Counted from the stretch's first letter, positions 1 to 12,289 are shown. The stretch is 64,000 bases of DNA from Drosophila persimilis (GCF_003286085.1 NW_020825307.1:372001-436000); one strand, 5' to 3'. Notes: generated by a model from the letters alone, not told the origin. Translations and numbers: made by a program.

Positions 1-1550
1 AATATACCGCAAATATACTGACGAACTATTTGTATTCTAGTTCGATTAGATTCCATCGTTTTTGATATTCGGTTGAATGTTACCAGCTAGCCAAGACCCT
101 CAGCTCTGAGCTCATAGTTTTATCCGCTTATTAAATCAATTTCCTACAAGACTGGTTAAATTTTAGTTTTCTTCTTTATAGCATTGCGAATAAAATAAGG
201 TTTAAGCAAAACCTGTAAACAACAATTTCGACTAAATTAATTTTCTTACATGGCAACTACACGCTACCTACACATATGCTACATATTAACTACATTTTAA
301 TGTAATTAGCACTTGATGGTGAATTAACTGAATGCTTAACCTGAAGGAAATACAATGAAAAGTATCAAATTTGCAAGTTTTGTGAGCTTGAAATGGTGGC
401 AAGAAATCAGAAAACCCGATAAATACGGTCGGACCCTCAGAAATATACCGAAATAAACCGTTTCATTTTAAAAATATACCGTAAATATTATGACGAATCC
501 AAGTTCTATTATACATATTCCTCGTTTTTGATATTCCGGCGAATTTTACTGGGGATATTGATCTTTCAGCACTGCCCATATAAGTTTATACGATAAATTT
601 ACCTATTTTCTAAAAAAAAGGTTTTAGCGAAAAAGGTCAATCAAAAAAAAACGTAAGCAAATAATCGTTCCTATTTTTCAATTTTGATATTGCGTTGGCT
701 TTCCTAAACCCTCAGCCCTGCCCACATAGTTGTATCCCATTGATGAATAAATTTTATGCAAGACTAACTACTTTTAAATACTCCCATTTATTGTATTTTG
801 ACTAAAACACGGTTTAAGCATAAGGGGTCAACAAATAGTCGCAATGTTGTTATGTCAATGCTGCTGGTAATGAAGATTTGTGCTTATCAACCGGAGTATG
901 GGCATTTTTTGTATACCCTTTTTCTTTAATTTAAAAGTAAGATATTTTATAAAGAAATTTTCTCAAATTGATTTGTTTTAGACGTATTCATGCATTTGAT
1001 TACCTTCAAAATATCGCTGAAATATCTTTTAAACAGAGACTGACTAGTTTCTGCATTAACTAGAGTCTGGGATGACAAACTTTCCCGCAATTCTCTAATA
1101 TCCATTTCCCTAGGGTAAGCAGAATGTTGCCCATGTTGCGGGACACTCTGCTCGTTTTCACGGCACTTAAAGCTAGCCCATAAAAATTAATGCCGCAACT
1201 TTTGTGCATGGAATGATACTCATTGTTTCTACCGACTCATACACGATTCAAAAAGAGCAAGAAAGAGATCCTTAACCGATTTGAAGAGAGAAAAAGAGCC
1301 GAGTGGTACGCGCCATATAGAAATTGCTTGAAAGTGAATGAGCGAAACGGATTTAAATGCAATCCAGTGGAATAAATGATGCAGGGCAGCACGAATTTCG
1401 ATGTTAAAATGTACAGAAAAGTATCATATTTCAAAGTTTCGCGGGCATACTCCCAAGCAGCTTTGACGAGTGGCGAGTGGACAGTGCTGGTAAGTTTGCA
1501 AGTTTGCCAGCACCAAAAATGGGGCGCGTAGATTCAATTCGTTGGTTGGT
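1..1550. repeat. AT-rich region with three diverged repeat copies
   Basis: I see no gene here. Three diverged copies of one sequence lie at about 1-250, 465-660 and 675-840. Each carries a TTTTTGATATTC-like core, a CCTCAGC..TG/CATAGTT block and a GGTTTAAGC-like block. AATATACCG segments at 1-10 and 470-482 and the block at 426-450 (CGGTCGGACC next to AAATATACCG) resemble degenerate Drosophila core-promoter motifs 1 and 6. The family is unidentified and looks old. Confidence 0.45.
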
Positions 1551-1556
1551 TTTATT
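1551..1556 (-). terminator. Probable poly(A) signal of the DM-domain gene
   Basis: TTTATT on the plus strand reads AATAAA on the minus strand, 84 bases downstream of the DM-gene stop codon. This is a normal distance for a short 3' UTR. The assignment is by consensus only. Confidence 0.5.
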
Positions 1557-1639
1557 TCCTAAGAAACTTAGTTATAATCAAAAAAAAGTACTTCTTAACT
1601 ATTAAATATGTACAAAGGACGCCTGGCTTTAAGAATTAG

Positions 1640-3103
1640 CTACGTGCTAATGCCCATTATTGACTCAATTGAAAAGCTCAGCTTAGGCTTCTTCGCCGAG
1701 GCGTGTGCGGGCGGCATGGGCGTTGTCGTGACGGCGGCTGCGATGGTGTTGGAGGCTGTGAATGGCGGCGGCCCCGATTGATGCATGGCAGCAGCAGCAG
1801 CAGCAGCGGCAGCGGCATAGAGGGCGTTACCGCCCAGCGTCGCCTCCATGGCGTAGTTGAGTTCCGGATCAGCGAACGCGCGTCGCTTGCGCATTCGCTC
1901 CATCAGCGGAGAACTGAACGTGGGAAACCTTTGCTTGTACTCTAGAAAGAGACAAATAAGAAGCGAAGCCGAATAAGTAACGGTGCAATGGGGCGTTATC
2001 AGTGACGGACGGAGTACAAATTGCCGTAATTCGTTCAGCCGCCCGGATTCTATTGGGTCGGGGTTTTTTTTGGGTAATTTGAGCGGCCCTCGGCCCAGAC
2101 ACACTGCCCAGACAGCCTGGCACCGAATCGGGAGACTGGAGACTGCAGTTACTCGGAAACCAGATGGTGGTGGACTGCAGGACGGAATAACAGTACGGTA
2201 CGGTACGAAGTGAAGTCATTTGTTGGTGTTGCCACATTGTGTTTTTGTCTCAAGAGGTTTTTCCGTTTTGGTCGCGTATCCACTTACAGAATGTGACTTT
2301 TTCGGACGGACAGCTCAAGTGATTGAAAATGTGCGTACGCGTACACACTTCGGGGCATCCAATTTCCAATTTCCAATTTCCATTGTTTCTTTTCTCGAGT
2401 TTTAATAACTTGCTCTTGCTGTTGTCATTGCCATTGTTGTTGTTGCAGGGAATCAGTCATTTCCTGTGCCCCGACAGACAGGAGAGGATCTCCAATTACT
2501 CGTCGCCGAGCCAGACAGTCTGGCACCGCATGGCACCGATGGCCGATGGCCGATGGGCAAGTGGATGGGATGGGTGAAATGGGGTGGGGTGGGGAGTGGA
2601 GGGGAGGGGTTCGATCGTACGGGGATCTCTTACTAACCTTCCATGGCTGCTGTTATGTGCAACGTGGACTGTTGCAGGTTGCGCAGTCGCTGCTTGTAGA
2701 TCCTTTTCTGGGTAATCAGTGCCTGGCGCGTGGCTGACGAGGAAGTGGATGTGGAGGATGTGGAGGATGTGGAGGCTGCTGCTGAAGGTAGCGCTCGTAC
2801 AGGTGGTGGCGACGTTGAAGCTAAGGAATCCTCGCCCTCGCTGCTGGATGCGGTGGCTGGATGCGAATGCTGGACCTGGGCGGACGCCTCCAGGGCCTCC
2901 ATTGTCTGCTGGCGGCGCAGGGCCACCTGGGCGGCCATCACCCGCTGGCGATCGACGACCAGCTGGCAGTTGGGGCAGCAGCACTCGCGCCAGCGGCACA
3001 GCTTCTTGTGGCCCTTGACGCACGAGATGACGCCGTGGTTGCGGCAGCGGGCGCACTTGGGTGTGCGCAGGAGGCGGCGTTCCTTCAGCGATATCTGGCT
3101 CAT
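1640..3103 (-). CDS. dmrt11E: DM-domain transcription factor (dmrt11E-like), two coding exons
   Basis: Nuclear DNA-binding protein of the Doublesex/Mab-3 family. Exon 1 is 3103..2638 (ATG at 3103, donor GTTAGT). Exon 2 is 1941..1640 (acceptor TTTCTAG, stop at 1640). Exon 1 ends in phase 1 and exon 2 supplies two bases, giving Glu, so the join stays in frame and predicts 255 residues. The DM domain spans residues about 12-66. All eight expected zinc ligands are present: C17, C20, H23, H32, C36, C41, C43, C46. It is followed by the family signature [12 protein letters not shown]. The rest is Ser/Thr- and Ala-rich, with a poly-Ala run in exon 2, and ends in an FSIESIM motif. An upstream in-frame ATG at 3202 would add 33 residues; I prefer 3103 because it sits just before the conserved block. 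The symbol rests on remembered synteny with X 11E, and dmrt93B is the main alternative. AATAAA on the minus strand at 1551-1556 is a likely poly(A) signal. Confidence 0.85.
1942..2637 (-). other. Intron of the DM-domain gene
   Basis: A 696-base intron bounded by GTTAGT and TTTCTAG. It holds two copies of an 18-base word, CCAGACAG[C/T]CTGGCACCG, at 2108-2125 and 2511-2528. It also has a short AATTTCC triplication near 2360 and no coding signal. Confidence 0.7.
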
Positions 3104-3204
3104 CCTTGCTACCACGGTCGCGGCTAACGATCGACTGAAAGGATCGCGGCAGAGTGGCGAACATTTAAACCCAATCCAAAGCAAACGCAAACGCAAACGC
3201 ATAC

Positions 3205-5960
3205 GATGACAGCGACCGCAACTACTTGACTACCAGATCCGACTCCTCCGTGGCAGACAGACTGTCTGGCAGTCTGCTCGGGCTGGCTGCTCCGGCAGCG
3301 TCAAGTGGTCTGGTCTAGTCTGGTCTGCCCTGCCTGGCCTGCCCGGCCTGCCATTGGCTGCTAATCGCTGCCCCTAAAAATAGACGCTCCAATGGCGGCC
3401 CAGATGTCTCGCATCAGCATCAGCATCCGCATCAGCATCAGCATCAGTATTGTATCTTTATCTGTAGTCGGCACATCTGTGTTTGGACAAAGGCGATCAT
3501 CAAATTGCATATTGATTTGCTTTCCACAAATATCTTTAGATTGCTACAAGTCGATACGACCACGGATACGAGTGCGAGTACGAGTATATTTGATTCAATT
3601 GTGGTTTATTTGTATAACAATTTGTAGCATTCATTAGCTTATATAGTTGCCCCTATACATATGTATATATAATCGGTCTATATAAATACAAATTCAACAC
3701 GATTTCAACTAGTTTTGTAACATTAGTTTAGTTTAAGCAATCAATCAAATCAAAAATTATAAAAAAAAAACAAACAAAAAAAAATTCTTTATATTTACTT
3801 TTGTGTACTTCGCTGATTCGGATTCTTCAGTTGATTACGAGTATATATGTTTATTGGACTTGCCCTTCCCATAATGGTATATATGCATACAGTGCGTTTC
3901 ACATCTATAACGGCATGATTTTAATGGAATTTGTTTCTCAGATTGGATTGTCGAATTCTATCACTCAAAGAATGATAAATATACTATCGAATACATATGG
4001 AAAAAGCTCGAAAGGATTATCGGAATTGAGCTATGGTGTAATTCGATTAATTTACAATTTACAATAAATTGTAATCAATAATTGTCTGAATAATTGTCCG
4101 ACTTACAGTCTCATAGTCAGGAAACGCACTGTTCTGCTCTGCTCTGCTCTGCTCTTTCGGTATGTATGTATTGTATACGTATGTATATTATACGTGTGAT
4201 TTAAAAAATGATTTATGTAAGAAGAGTTTTAAAGCTTCAGCTAGTCTAAGAAGTGTGCCAGGTTCTCGATTGGTTGGTCGGTTAAAGGGGAATCGACTGG
4301 AAAAGGATGCTCTGGGGATGCACATGCTTTTCCACATAATTTAATAGAGGAAAAGGGATCGCAAGGACTTTGATTATTGTTTGATAATGACGCGATATAA
4401 ATACATGTAATTATAAATGCTTGCAAAGTTATTGTCCTTTACCGTTCTAAAAACTCGATTCTAAATGGAAATCCGTACATGTTGTGTGTCTGGTTATGTA
4501 AGACTAAATGTAGATCCCCTGACTGTACTGTTTCAACTAAAGTCAAAACTAATTGCAGAACTAATTGCAGAAAATGCAAATCACATAAGAAATCTTGCTC
4601 CCTTTAACGACTACAAATATCTAGCATAATAATACTCGTACATTTCGTTTGGTTATGGATTGCTATAATCGTAAATACATGCATACTTTGGTTTGGTTTG
4701 GTTTGTTTCTCTATGGAATCCATTTCGTATCATATCATCATATTATATCACAATGCTTAAGGGGTTTAACGCTTCTCGATTGAGTTTCAAATTCAACAAC
4801 GATTGATTGCCAAGTGACGATCTATCTATAGAGTTGTACGAGTAATATATAGGTATGGGTGTATGTATATAACAGGCTCACAGGTCGCTTGGCTAGCTCA
4901 TACAGCCCACGGAGATAATCATACATATTTTGCTGTCATTGTTCTGTAACGTCACTCCTTGCCAACTCACTCTGTCTTCGGTTTAAGGGATTACAAATCT
5001 CTGAGTATATTTTCAGAATCGGGCAATGGCGAAAATATTTTACATATTAGAGCCCCACAGTATTCATAAAATCACAGCTAAGTATACTCAGGCCTCTTCA
5101 ATGCTTTCGATAAGGAAATTTGTGTGGTGTTTGTGTTTTCTCGTTCTCTCTACCACAAAATCAAATGGCAAGTGAGCGAGAAAAAAAAAACGGAAATTAA
5201 AATTAAACGATTCATGCTTCGTTCAGTTCGATTTAAGCGAGTGTTTAGATGGAATGATCAAGCTGACGCCGAATTCTGTTCATGCAGGACTCCAATATAT
5301 ACTTATGTCAATGGATCATCAATGGAATACACAACCATCCAGATATATGTATATATGTATAATTACTTCCCCGGCTGTATGCGACGATGAACGCAAATCT
5401 CAACAAGTGCGGGAACTCTCTGACTCTGACTCTAGTCTGGTATATCAAAATGCATACATATGTATAATAAATCTTACATTCGATAACAGTTAGTGCGCGA
5501 CAATGTTAATAGAACTAGTTAATAGGCTCGTTTGTCCTTTGGTGCGGGTTTAGGTTCTCGATTAGATTATCTCTATTAATACTTTGAGTATATTTGTTTC
5601 TAGTCCTATGCTAAGACCCTCCTAAGACTGGACTTGGGGATACGCGTGTACATAGGTAGGGGAAAGCAGTAGAAAAGTAAGAAAGTTTCATAGCTAGGAT
5701 TTAGTAAATGCAATTTAGAGGAGGGTTCCATCCATCCATCCATCCATCCATCCCAGACGGCACTCTGTCTCTCTCTCTCTTTCTGTTTGCATATCAAAGG
5801 GTTCACCAAACAACGGAGTAGGAGTTGGAGTGGGATTGGGAGAAGGGTTTTCCAACTAAATACGCTAAATTTAATGCCTCAGCGCACATCAGCGGTGGAG
5901 CGAGAAATCTATCCCATACGATCCCATACGATCCGATCCGATCAGAGGCACCGCACCGGC
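3205..5960. other. Intergenic DNA between the DM gene and the Syt12-like gene
   Basis: I see no supported gene. The part next to 3,205 is the 5' flank of the minus-strand DM gene, with a palindrome at 3251-3277 (GGCAGACAGACTGTCTGGC) and a CAT-CAG microsatellite at about 3412-3450. The rest is AT-rich, with a TCTGC run near 4135 and (CATC)n at 5728-5753. The right end probably contains the 3' UTR of the Syt12-like gene. Confidence 0.5.
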
Positions 5961-5961
5961 C

Positions 5962-8768
5962 TTAAACGATGCTGTTCCGCTTGGCGCTGGCCCGTTGCAG
6001 AGTGCTCTGCATGGCGGCGACCACAGCCTCGGCGCCGCCCGTGAAAATCGGCTGATTGACGGCCCGACGGAGGACATGCCACATGGCAACAGGTTTGCGC
6101 AGCGAGGAGAGCATCTGATGCCAGTGCCGCAGTCCCTTGCCCACCGCACAGCTGCCGGCAATGACATGGCCCAGCGGCAGAATACCGCCTTCGGTGGTCA
6201 CGCCGAACACGGTGAGCCTCAATTGGGCCGTCGTCAGGCTCTGGGGTGGCACACTGAAGATCATTGACTCGTTAAAGATGGGGCACCGATCCTTGCGCTT
6301 CAGCGAGGTGCGCTTCTTCAGCACCTTCTTCTCGTTGTTCATCAGGTAAACCTGAGACCAGAAAGGGTTGCATTAAGGGCTCACTAAGCAATGATCATCC
6401 ATACCTTCACGAACACATTCTGCACGATGTCCGCGCTGGGCTGTTCCACATCCAGCTTCAGGTTGCGCGCCTTCACTACCACAATGGTCAGCCGCTCCGC
6501 CGTCGGCAGGTAGCTCAGCGAGAACATCAGCTCTCCCCAGCGGGCGTTGCACTTTCGCGAGTCCGACAGTGGTATCCAGGTGGTGATGGGCCGTGGCAGC
6601 TCCCCGATCTCCATCTCCGCCTCCCCAATCAGCGTGTGGGCGGGCCCGTTGTGGTACAGATGGAACCAGAGCGAGTGCCGCACCTGTTTCTTCTGCAGCC
6701 AGAAGTTGAAGCTCTCGTTGTAGCTGGGCGTCAGCGTCGAGTCGACCACCTGAATGGTTGGCAAAGCGGAAGTTGCAATGGGAGTAAGTGTCAGTGTACT
6801 CGAAAAGTCTAGGAATAAAATAGCTTTGTTTGTAACACCCAGAAGGAAGCGTTTACGACCCCATGAAGTATATATATTCTTGATCAGCATCCATAGCCGA
6901 GTCAATATAGTCATGTCTGTCTGCCCGTCTGCCCGTCTGTCCGTCTGGGTTGCATATAAGCTCATTTTTGTGATGATTCATGTTACTTCAAGAGAAGGAA
7001 AAAGACTAGAACCAAAGAGCTTTCAGCTATCGTAAGGTGGCTCTAAACAAGTAACTCTACATACATAAAATGTACTCACTTTGGTCTGCATGGCGCCAGG
7101 GTGATCGGGCACCAGATAGATCCGCACAAACGTATCCAACGACTCAACACTAAAGGGACAAATGAGTCCCTTGGCCTCCAGCACACTCACAGTCAGCTCC
7201 ATGCCCACGCTGCTGATGCTGCTTCTGCAGGCAAAAAGAGAATGAGTTCCAGTTGGGAATTGGGGAATCTTGCCTACTTGTCATAGTGCAGGCCAATGCA
7301 AAGATATCCAGTGATCTGGGTGTAGGGCTGATCCAGCTGGTCCAGGAAGAGGGTGGAGTCCGAGTTGACCGAGTCGCAGGAGATGGCCCGCTCCAGGTTG
7401 ATGCCCTCAAGGGATCCCGATGCGGAGCTCGCGTCCAGCGACATCTGCGAGCTGTTGCGCCTGCCCAGGCCCAGGCTGAGTGTCGAGTCCTGTCGCATCA
7501 GAGAGCGGCCAAAGCTCCAAGTGCCATTTCCGTTCCCGTTGGCCTGGCTATGGCCATTGACGTGAGGCCCGTTCTTGCCCAGCTTGCGGAAGAGATAGTC
7601 CTCAGAGATGGTTTTCTGCAGCATGTGGGGGCCCTTGACGCGCTGCCCCAGACCCGTAAATGGATTCGTTGTGTTGTGGAACTTGAGCAGCCGACTGGAG
7701 AGGCTCTGCGACTCCACGAAGGGATTCCCATTGTGCTGGGGCTGCGTAATGGCTGGTGTAGCTGCAGCGGGAGTTGGGGCTGGACTAGTGGTAGGTGCTT
7801 GAGCTTCAGTTGCGCCTGGCTGCACGTGCTCAATCGACTCGCAGAGGAAGGGATTTGTGCTGGAGTTGCGGCGCTTTAACGCCGGCGTGCGCCTCTCCAC
7901 GCCGACTTGCACCTGGGGCTCCACTTGATTCGCCGGCGCCATCTCACCGCTCCGGTTGATGCCCTGCTGTAGGGACACCTGCCGCTTCGCAATTGGACGT
8001 GGAATGGCAGTGGCCGACAGGTTCACGGAGGCGGAGGTTGTGAGTCGGGGGGGCGGTGCTTCCAGAGGCTGTGGCACCACAGTTCCGCCTGCCCCACCGC
8101 TGGAGCGGAGGGGCGAGCGCAGACAGGAGCGGCGATCCGGCTCCGGGCCGGCTGTCTCCGCTGTCTCGGCTGTGGGAGAAGCCAGCTCGTTGACTTGGCT
8201 AAAGGAGAACGTCACGGTCTTACTGCTGGGTCCGGCACTATTCGGTGCCGGAGCCGGGCGCAGCGGTTGCGGCGGAATCCCAACATCCCCTTGGGGCAGG
8301 TTCCACAGCGGCGTGGTGGCCTCTAATGTGGAGGAGGAGGCCCCAGACCCGGCCACGTTGCCCGTGCTCCCACCCCCGCCAGCAGCTGCCCCACCACCGT
8401 TCAGCAAGAGCAGATGCTGGGAGCGATTGTGGTCGTCCTTGTCGATGGTATCGAAGCGCTTGAAGCTGCCGCTGGTGCTCAGCAGGAACTCCGAGCCCGA
8501 TTGGATCTGTGGTGAGCATTGGTCAATCGATAACAGTCGGTCAGGCGATCGGGCGACAACTTACACTGGCCATATAGCCATTGGCATGGAAGAGCTTGTG
8601 CTTGTGGTTGGAGAGGCCGATCTTCTCCTCCTTGCTGGACCGCATCCGCATCCAGCTGGCCGCCCGGTGCCCCAGGCAGTGGCAGGCGAACAGCAGGCCC
8701 ATGATCAGCACCAGGAGCAGCAGGGCCAGGCTGGTGAAGGTCATTGTCAGGGACGGCACCCTATCCAT
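5962..8768 (-). CDS. Syt12: Synaptotagmin-12-like membrane protein with two C2 domains, five coding exons
   Basis: Membrane trafficking protein. Coding exons are 8768..8565, 8506..7278, 7224..7080, 6749..6405 and 6351..5962. All have GT-AG ends and matching phases (0, 2, 0, 0), predicting 770 residues. A transmembrane helix lies at about 9-31 and is followed by basic residues. Residues about 69-478 are Ser/Pro/Gly/Ala-rich and probably disordered. C2A covers about 483-597 and C2B about 598-735, ending with the WHVL form of the synaptotagmin WHxL motif. Expected calcium-binding aspartates are missing: C2A loop 1 has ESLDTFVRIYL, loop 3 has LYHNGPAHTLIG, and C2B loop 3 has VFGVTTEGGI. This fits the calcium-independent Syt12 type. 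The start is the first in-frame ATG of an exon with an acceptor at about 8835, so the 5' UTR lies upstream. Another divergent synaptotagmin is possible. Confidence 0.85.
6829..7020 (+). mobile_element. DINE-1 / INE-1 (Helentron-type) relic inside a Syt12 intron
   Basis: The stretch has the order typical of Drosophila INE-1: GAAGGAAGCGTTTACGACCC, then AAGTATATATATTCTTGATC, then AGCATC-ATAGCCGAGTC, then a run of GTCTGTC/GTCTGCC units. Ends are decayed and there is no coding capacity. It lies in the 330-base intron 7079..6750. Family recognition is from memory of the consensus, and the boundaries are approximate. Confidence 0.7.
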
Positions 8769-10039
8769 GCTGAGTGGCTCTTCCTCTCTGCTGCTTGGAT
8801 GGATATCCTCTACCAGTAGCTGGTCATTTCCTGAAAAATGGGTAAATCGCAAGGTGGGGAAACTCGGAAATGAGTCAGTTTCATCACCATCAAAAAATAG
8901 AAACGAAAATAAAACCCAAATGTTTTCATTGGAAAATTATGTGTGGAATAGTAGGGGTTGGGGTGGGGTGGGGTGGGGTGGGTTGGGGTGGGCTGAAAAC
9001 ACTTTCATCTCGCATCGCTTTACCGTCGATACAGACGATTTGCCTCATCAGCGAGGTGTGCGCGTGGGCGTGGGCAGGTGCCCGTGCTCTGGTTCTCAAT
9101 CTCAAATATTGACAGTTTTCCGAATTGAATTTGTAACCGAAGACGCAGCATTGCCACATCAAAGCGAAGCGGCGAAAGAGGTGTCAAGAAGGGCTAGCGG
9201 GCGGTCGACAAACGCTGACAATGGATCACTGTCGCTTGGCAGCAGATTGCCTGCCGGCTCTCCCACACCTAGAACTCTCTGCCCTACCTCTCGTTGCCAA
9301 GCACAGCAGAGGCACTCAAGAGTTAAGGCAACGGGACTTAGGCGAGAGTGTTAGCGGGAGTCGTGAGAGGATGCGATGCCGTGTGAGGAGGGAGAAGCAA
9401 ACACTGACAATGCATTGCACTCTCCCCACTCTCTCCCCCCCTCTCTCTCCTTTTTGTAGCTGGCGCTGCCAGGCACTCAACGGGATTTAAGCAACGGGGC
9501 TTAAGCGGGGATTATTTCTCCGGCCGAATGAAATTGCTTTTAGAGCTGCGAAGTGAATGGTTCATTAAAACGTTGTATTAAGTATAATCTATTTATGCAG
9601 GAAGGGGGTGCCCTGCCCAGCCCCATCTCTTGTTCAGTTCATTGAGCTTTTGTTTAATTATTCACGGTAATAAATACGTGCATTATAGCCCATCGCCCGA
9701 TCGAGTACGTACCCTATAATGCACAGTGTGCGGATTATGTTCCATCCCATGTTCCATGGACGCTCCCACATACTCCCCCCTCCACATTAATGCCAGCATA
9801 GACATTCCCCACATACCCTCTCCTTTCATTGTGCGATTCCTGCCCATGAGAATCGTCTCTGGCATACTCCGTATAGAGATTCCTTTCTGGAGCCCCCACT
9901 AAATGCGCTGCGAATCCCGTCCGCAGGACTTTCGCTGCAATCAGCTCTATCTACCCCCGACTACCCTCTAATTAGGGGGTGTAATAATCGGTTAATCAGC
10001 CTTTTCCAATCTTCCGCTCACTCACACACATGCATGCTT

Positions 10040-10075
<36 letters not shown>

Positions 10076-11330
10076 TGACAGCTTAGTAGAACTTTTGCAG
10101 CAATTGAGGTACAGGCAGGCAGCAGTGGCAGCAGTGGCAGCAGCATCAGCACAGTGCCACTTTTCATTAACCTACTGCGAGGTCATTCCACTGGCTCTGT
10201 CTTTTGTTGCCGCTGCAGTACGGTATTTGTACACATGTGCATATCTGTTACACACATACATATGTACATATGTACATATGTACTATCGCATAGGCCTGAA
10301 AAGTGTCACCACATAAGCCAATAAGCGAATATGCGGAAGAGGAAGAAGATGTGGATGTGTACTGCCGGATGGTGACCCCTTTTTCGCGGCTGCTCAAAAA
10401 TGGGACACTGTGGAGAGCAGACCGTTGGGGGGGTGGGGGGTGTTGGCACAACAAAAGGCACCCAGCAGAAGTAAAAATAAAAATGAACTCTAGTCACGTC
10501 ACAAGACAACTGTAATCGGTCTCTCTATCCTCCTCTCCCGCTCGCCCTCCGCGGACAGAACCGTCCTTCAACGCTTCGCTCGTCATCTCTCTACCGCCTT
10601 CCCACTTCTCACTTCCCACTTCCCACTTCCCTCCGTCACTTTCGTTTGTACTTTTTTGTGGCTCTCGCAACGGCGAATGATGAAAACAAAAGAGGAAGGA
10701 AATCAGAAAAGAAATGTTTTTTATGGTGAAATGAAGAGTGTAAAGCAAACGAAAGTCAAAGTAATCAAAAAGTGGCAGAGCCAGAGGTTTGGGCAGAGGT
10801 AAAGGCAGCGACAGGGACAGCGGCAGCGGCAGATGAAGATGAAGATGAAGAGGTGCCGTGCCGGCAGAGAAAGAGGTCTACTCATAGAAATAGCAGAAGG
10901 CAGAAGCGAAATCAGCGGCAGCGCAAGATTTGCTGGCAGAGACAGAGACAGAGGCAGCGGCAGAGGCAACGGCAGCAACAGAGCAAGATAAACCGCAAGA
11001 GGAGGGAGCGGAGCGGTTGGGGTCGGGTCGGGTCGGGTCGGGTCGGTCCAAAATCTAGAGCAAGTTGGCGGAATTGCAAACACATACGCACGGTCACCCA
11101 CATTTGTACACACACACACACACACACACAACTGCCAACTGCCACAATTACAGTTCATTTTCGGCTTACTAATTTTCGAAGGCAGCAAAAACCAGTAAAG
11201 ATAACACCTCTTCCGAGAGTGCTCCCTGTCCACAACCACAACAACAACAACAACAACAACGGCACCAGCAACAACAACTACATAAAACAAAAGACAACAA
11301 CAAAAGAGTACAGCAGCAGCAGCACATATC
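8769..11330. other. Putative 5' intron and upstream region of the Syt12-like gene
   Basis: No coding exon is supported. The acceptor CATTTTTCAG at about 8835 shows that spliced sequence lies upstream on the minus strand. The region holds GGGGT runs at 8956-8990, a (TAC)n tract at 10041-10075, TATG/CATA runs near 10255, a GGCAGAG-rich purine stretch at 10780-11000, (CA)n at about 11107-11131 and (AAC)n near 11237-11262. Confidence 0.45.
10041..10075 (+). repeat. (TAC)n microsatellite
   Basis: About eleven perfect TAC units in non-coding DNA. Confidence 0.95.
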
Positions 11331-11334
11331 GCTT

Positions 11335-11700
11335 ACCTTTTTGCTTGGCTTTTCTTATACACAGGGTGCCCCTGTCCCGGCACGGGTAACTGCCATTAAC
11401 AGTTGTTCATCATTTCACACTTTTAACAATAACTGATTTCGCGGCTGCACCAATAACAGGAATCACACGAAAGCGGAGCACCAGCAGCAGCAGCAGCAGC
11501 AACGAGGAAGCAATACGCTGAACATTTTCGCTAAACCGTTTGTGCAAAAAGTCGCGGCCAACTGAGAGGCGAAACAGAGCAAAACAGGAAGGGACAGTAG
11601 TAACAACAAAACTTTGGTCTACTTTTTGGGTGACCCACAAGCTTTCTCTTTCTCACACCACTCACACTCGCACGCAACCGATAAGCCGCAATCGATAGGC
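11335..11700 (-). other. Candidate non-coding first exon of the Syt12-like gene
   Basis: On the minus strand a consensus donor (AAAAAG followed by GTAAGC) sits at about 11,335. Joined to the acceptor at about 8835, the frame entering the Syt12 exon has no ATG after the last stop in this segment. It would therefore be 5' UTR, with translation starting at 8768. The 5' edge is unknown. The segment contains an (AGC)n tract at about 11476-11500. This is inference only. Confidence 0.35.
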
Positions 11701-11779
11701 AGGACCGCCAGGGTTTGTGTCTTGTCCTGTCCCAAAATGAACTTAATTTCGACCTAAATTGAGCTTTGGGACAAGAGAT

Positions 11780-11980
11780 GACTATAAAACGTTTAACCAT
11801 ACCATTTTATACCATACCATAAGCCATTATGGCGGCCATTATGCCAAAGTTATACTATTATGCCATTCCATTATGGCTGGTCAAATCCAAAAAATGTACC
11901 ATAAAACGCTAAGCCATACCATTATGGCTAGTCGCATCCATGAAAATGTACCTCAAAATACTATAAACCATAGCTGAACG
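11780..11980. repeat. CCATTATGG-type degenerate tandem repeat
   Basis: A unit containing CCATTATGGCTGGTC, a CAAATCC-like word, ATGTACCATAAAACG and GCCATACC recurs at about 11,869 and 11,924. Shorter CCATACC and CCATTATG pieces precede it. No coding signal is present. Confidence 0.55.
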
Positions 11981-12289
11981 ACCGAATAATACATGCATGG
12001 AACAATAATACATAGCATGCTTTTTAGGGCTAGGGGTTCGGAGAGTCTGTCTTTTCATGAGCTTAAATAGCTTTTACAAGCCGCCCTTTGTTTTGGAACG
12101 ATTTTGTTTAACTTCAGAAGGTTATGGATGTTACGATGATTCTATCTATACCTTATACAGGTGAAATTCCTGATAGTCTTAGTTCAATTTTGCTATACTG
12201 TGCCCAAGTCGTGTGTCGTGGCACGAGAGCAATACTTGGTCTCTACTCTACCGAAGGGGTAGATTTAATGTGGACTGCAAGCTCCACTT

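Noticed and set aside
2496-3164. 222-codon minus-strand open frame over the DM exon
   Set aside because: It is the wrong frame of the DM-domain exon. The true frame carries all zinc ligands.
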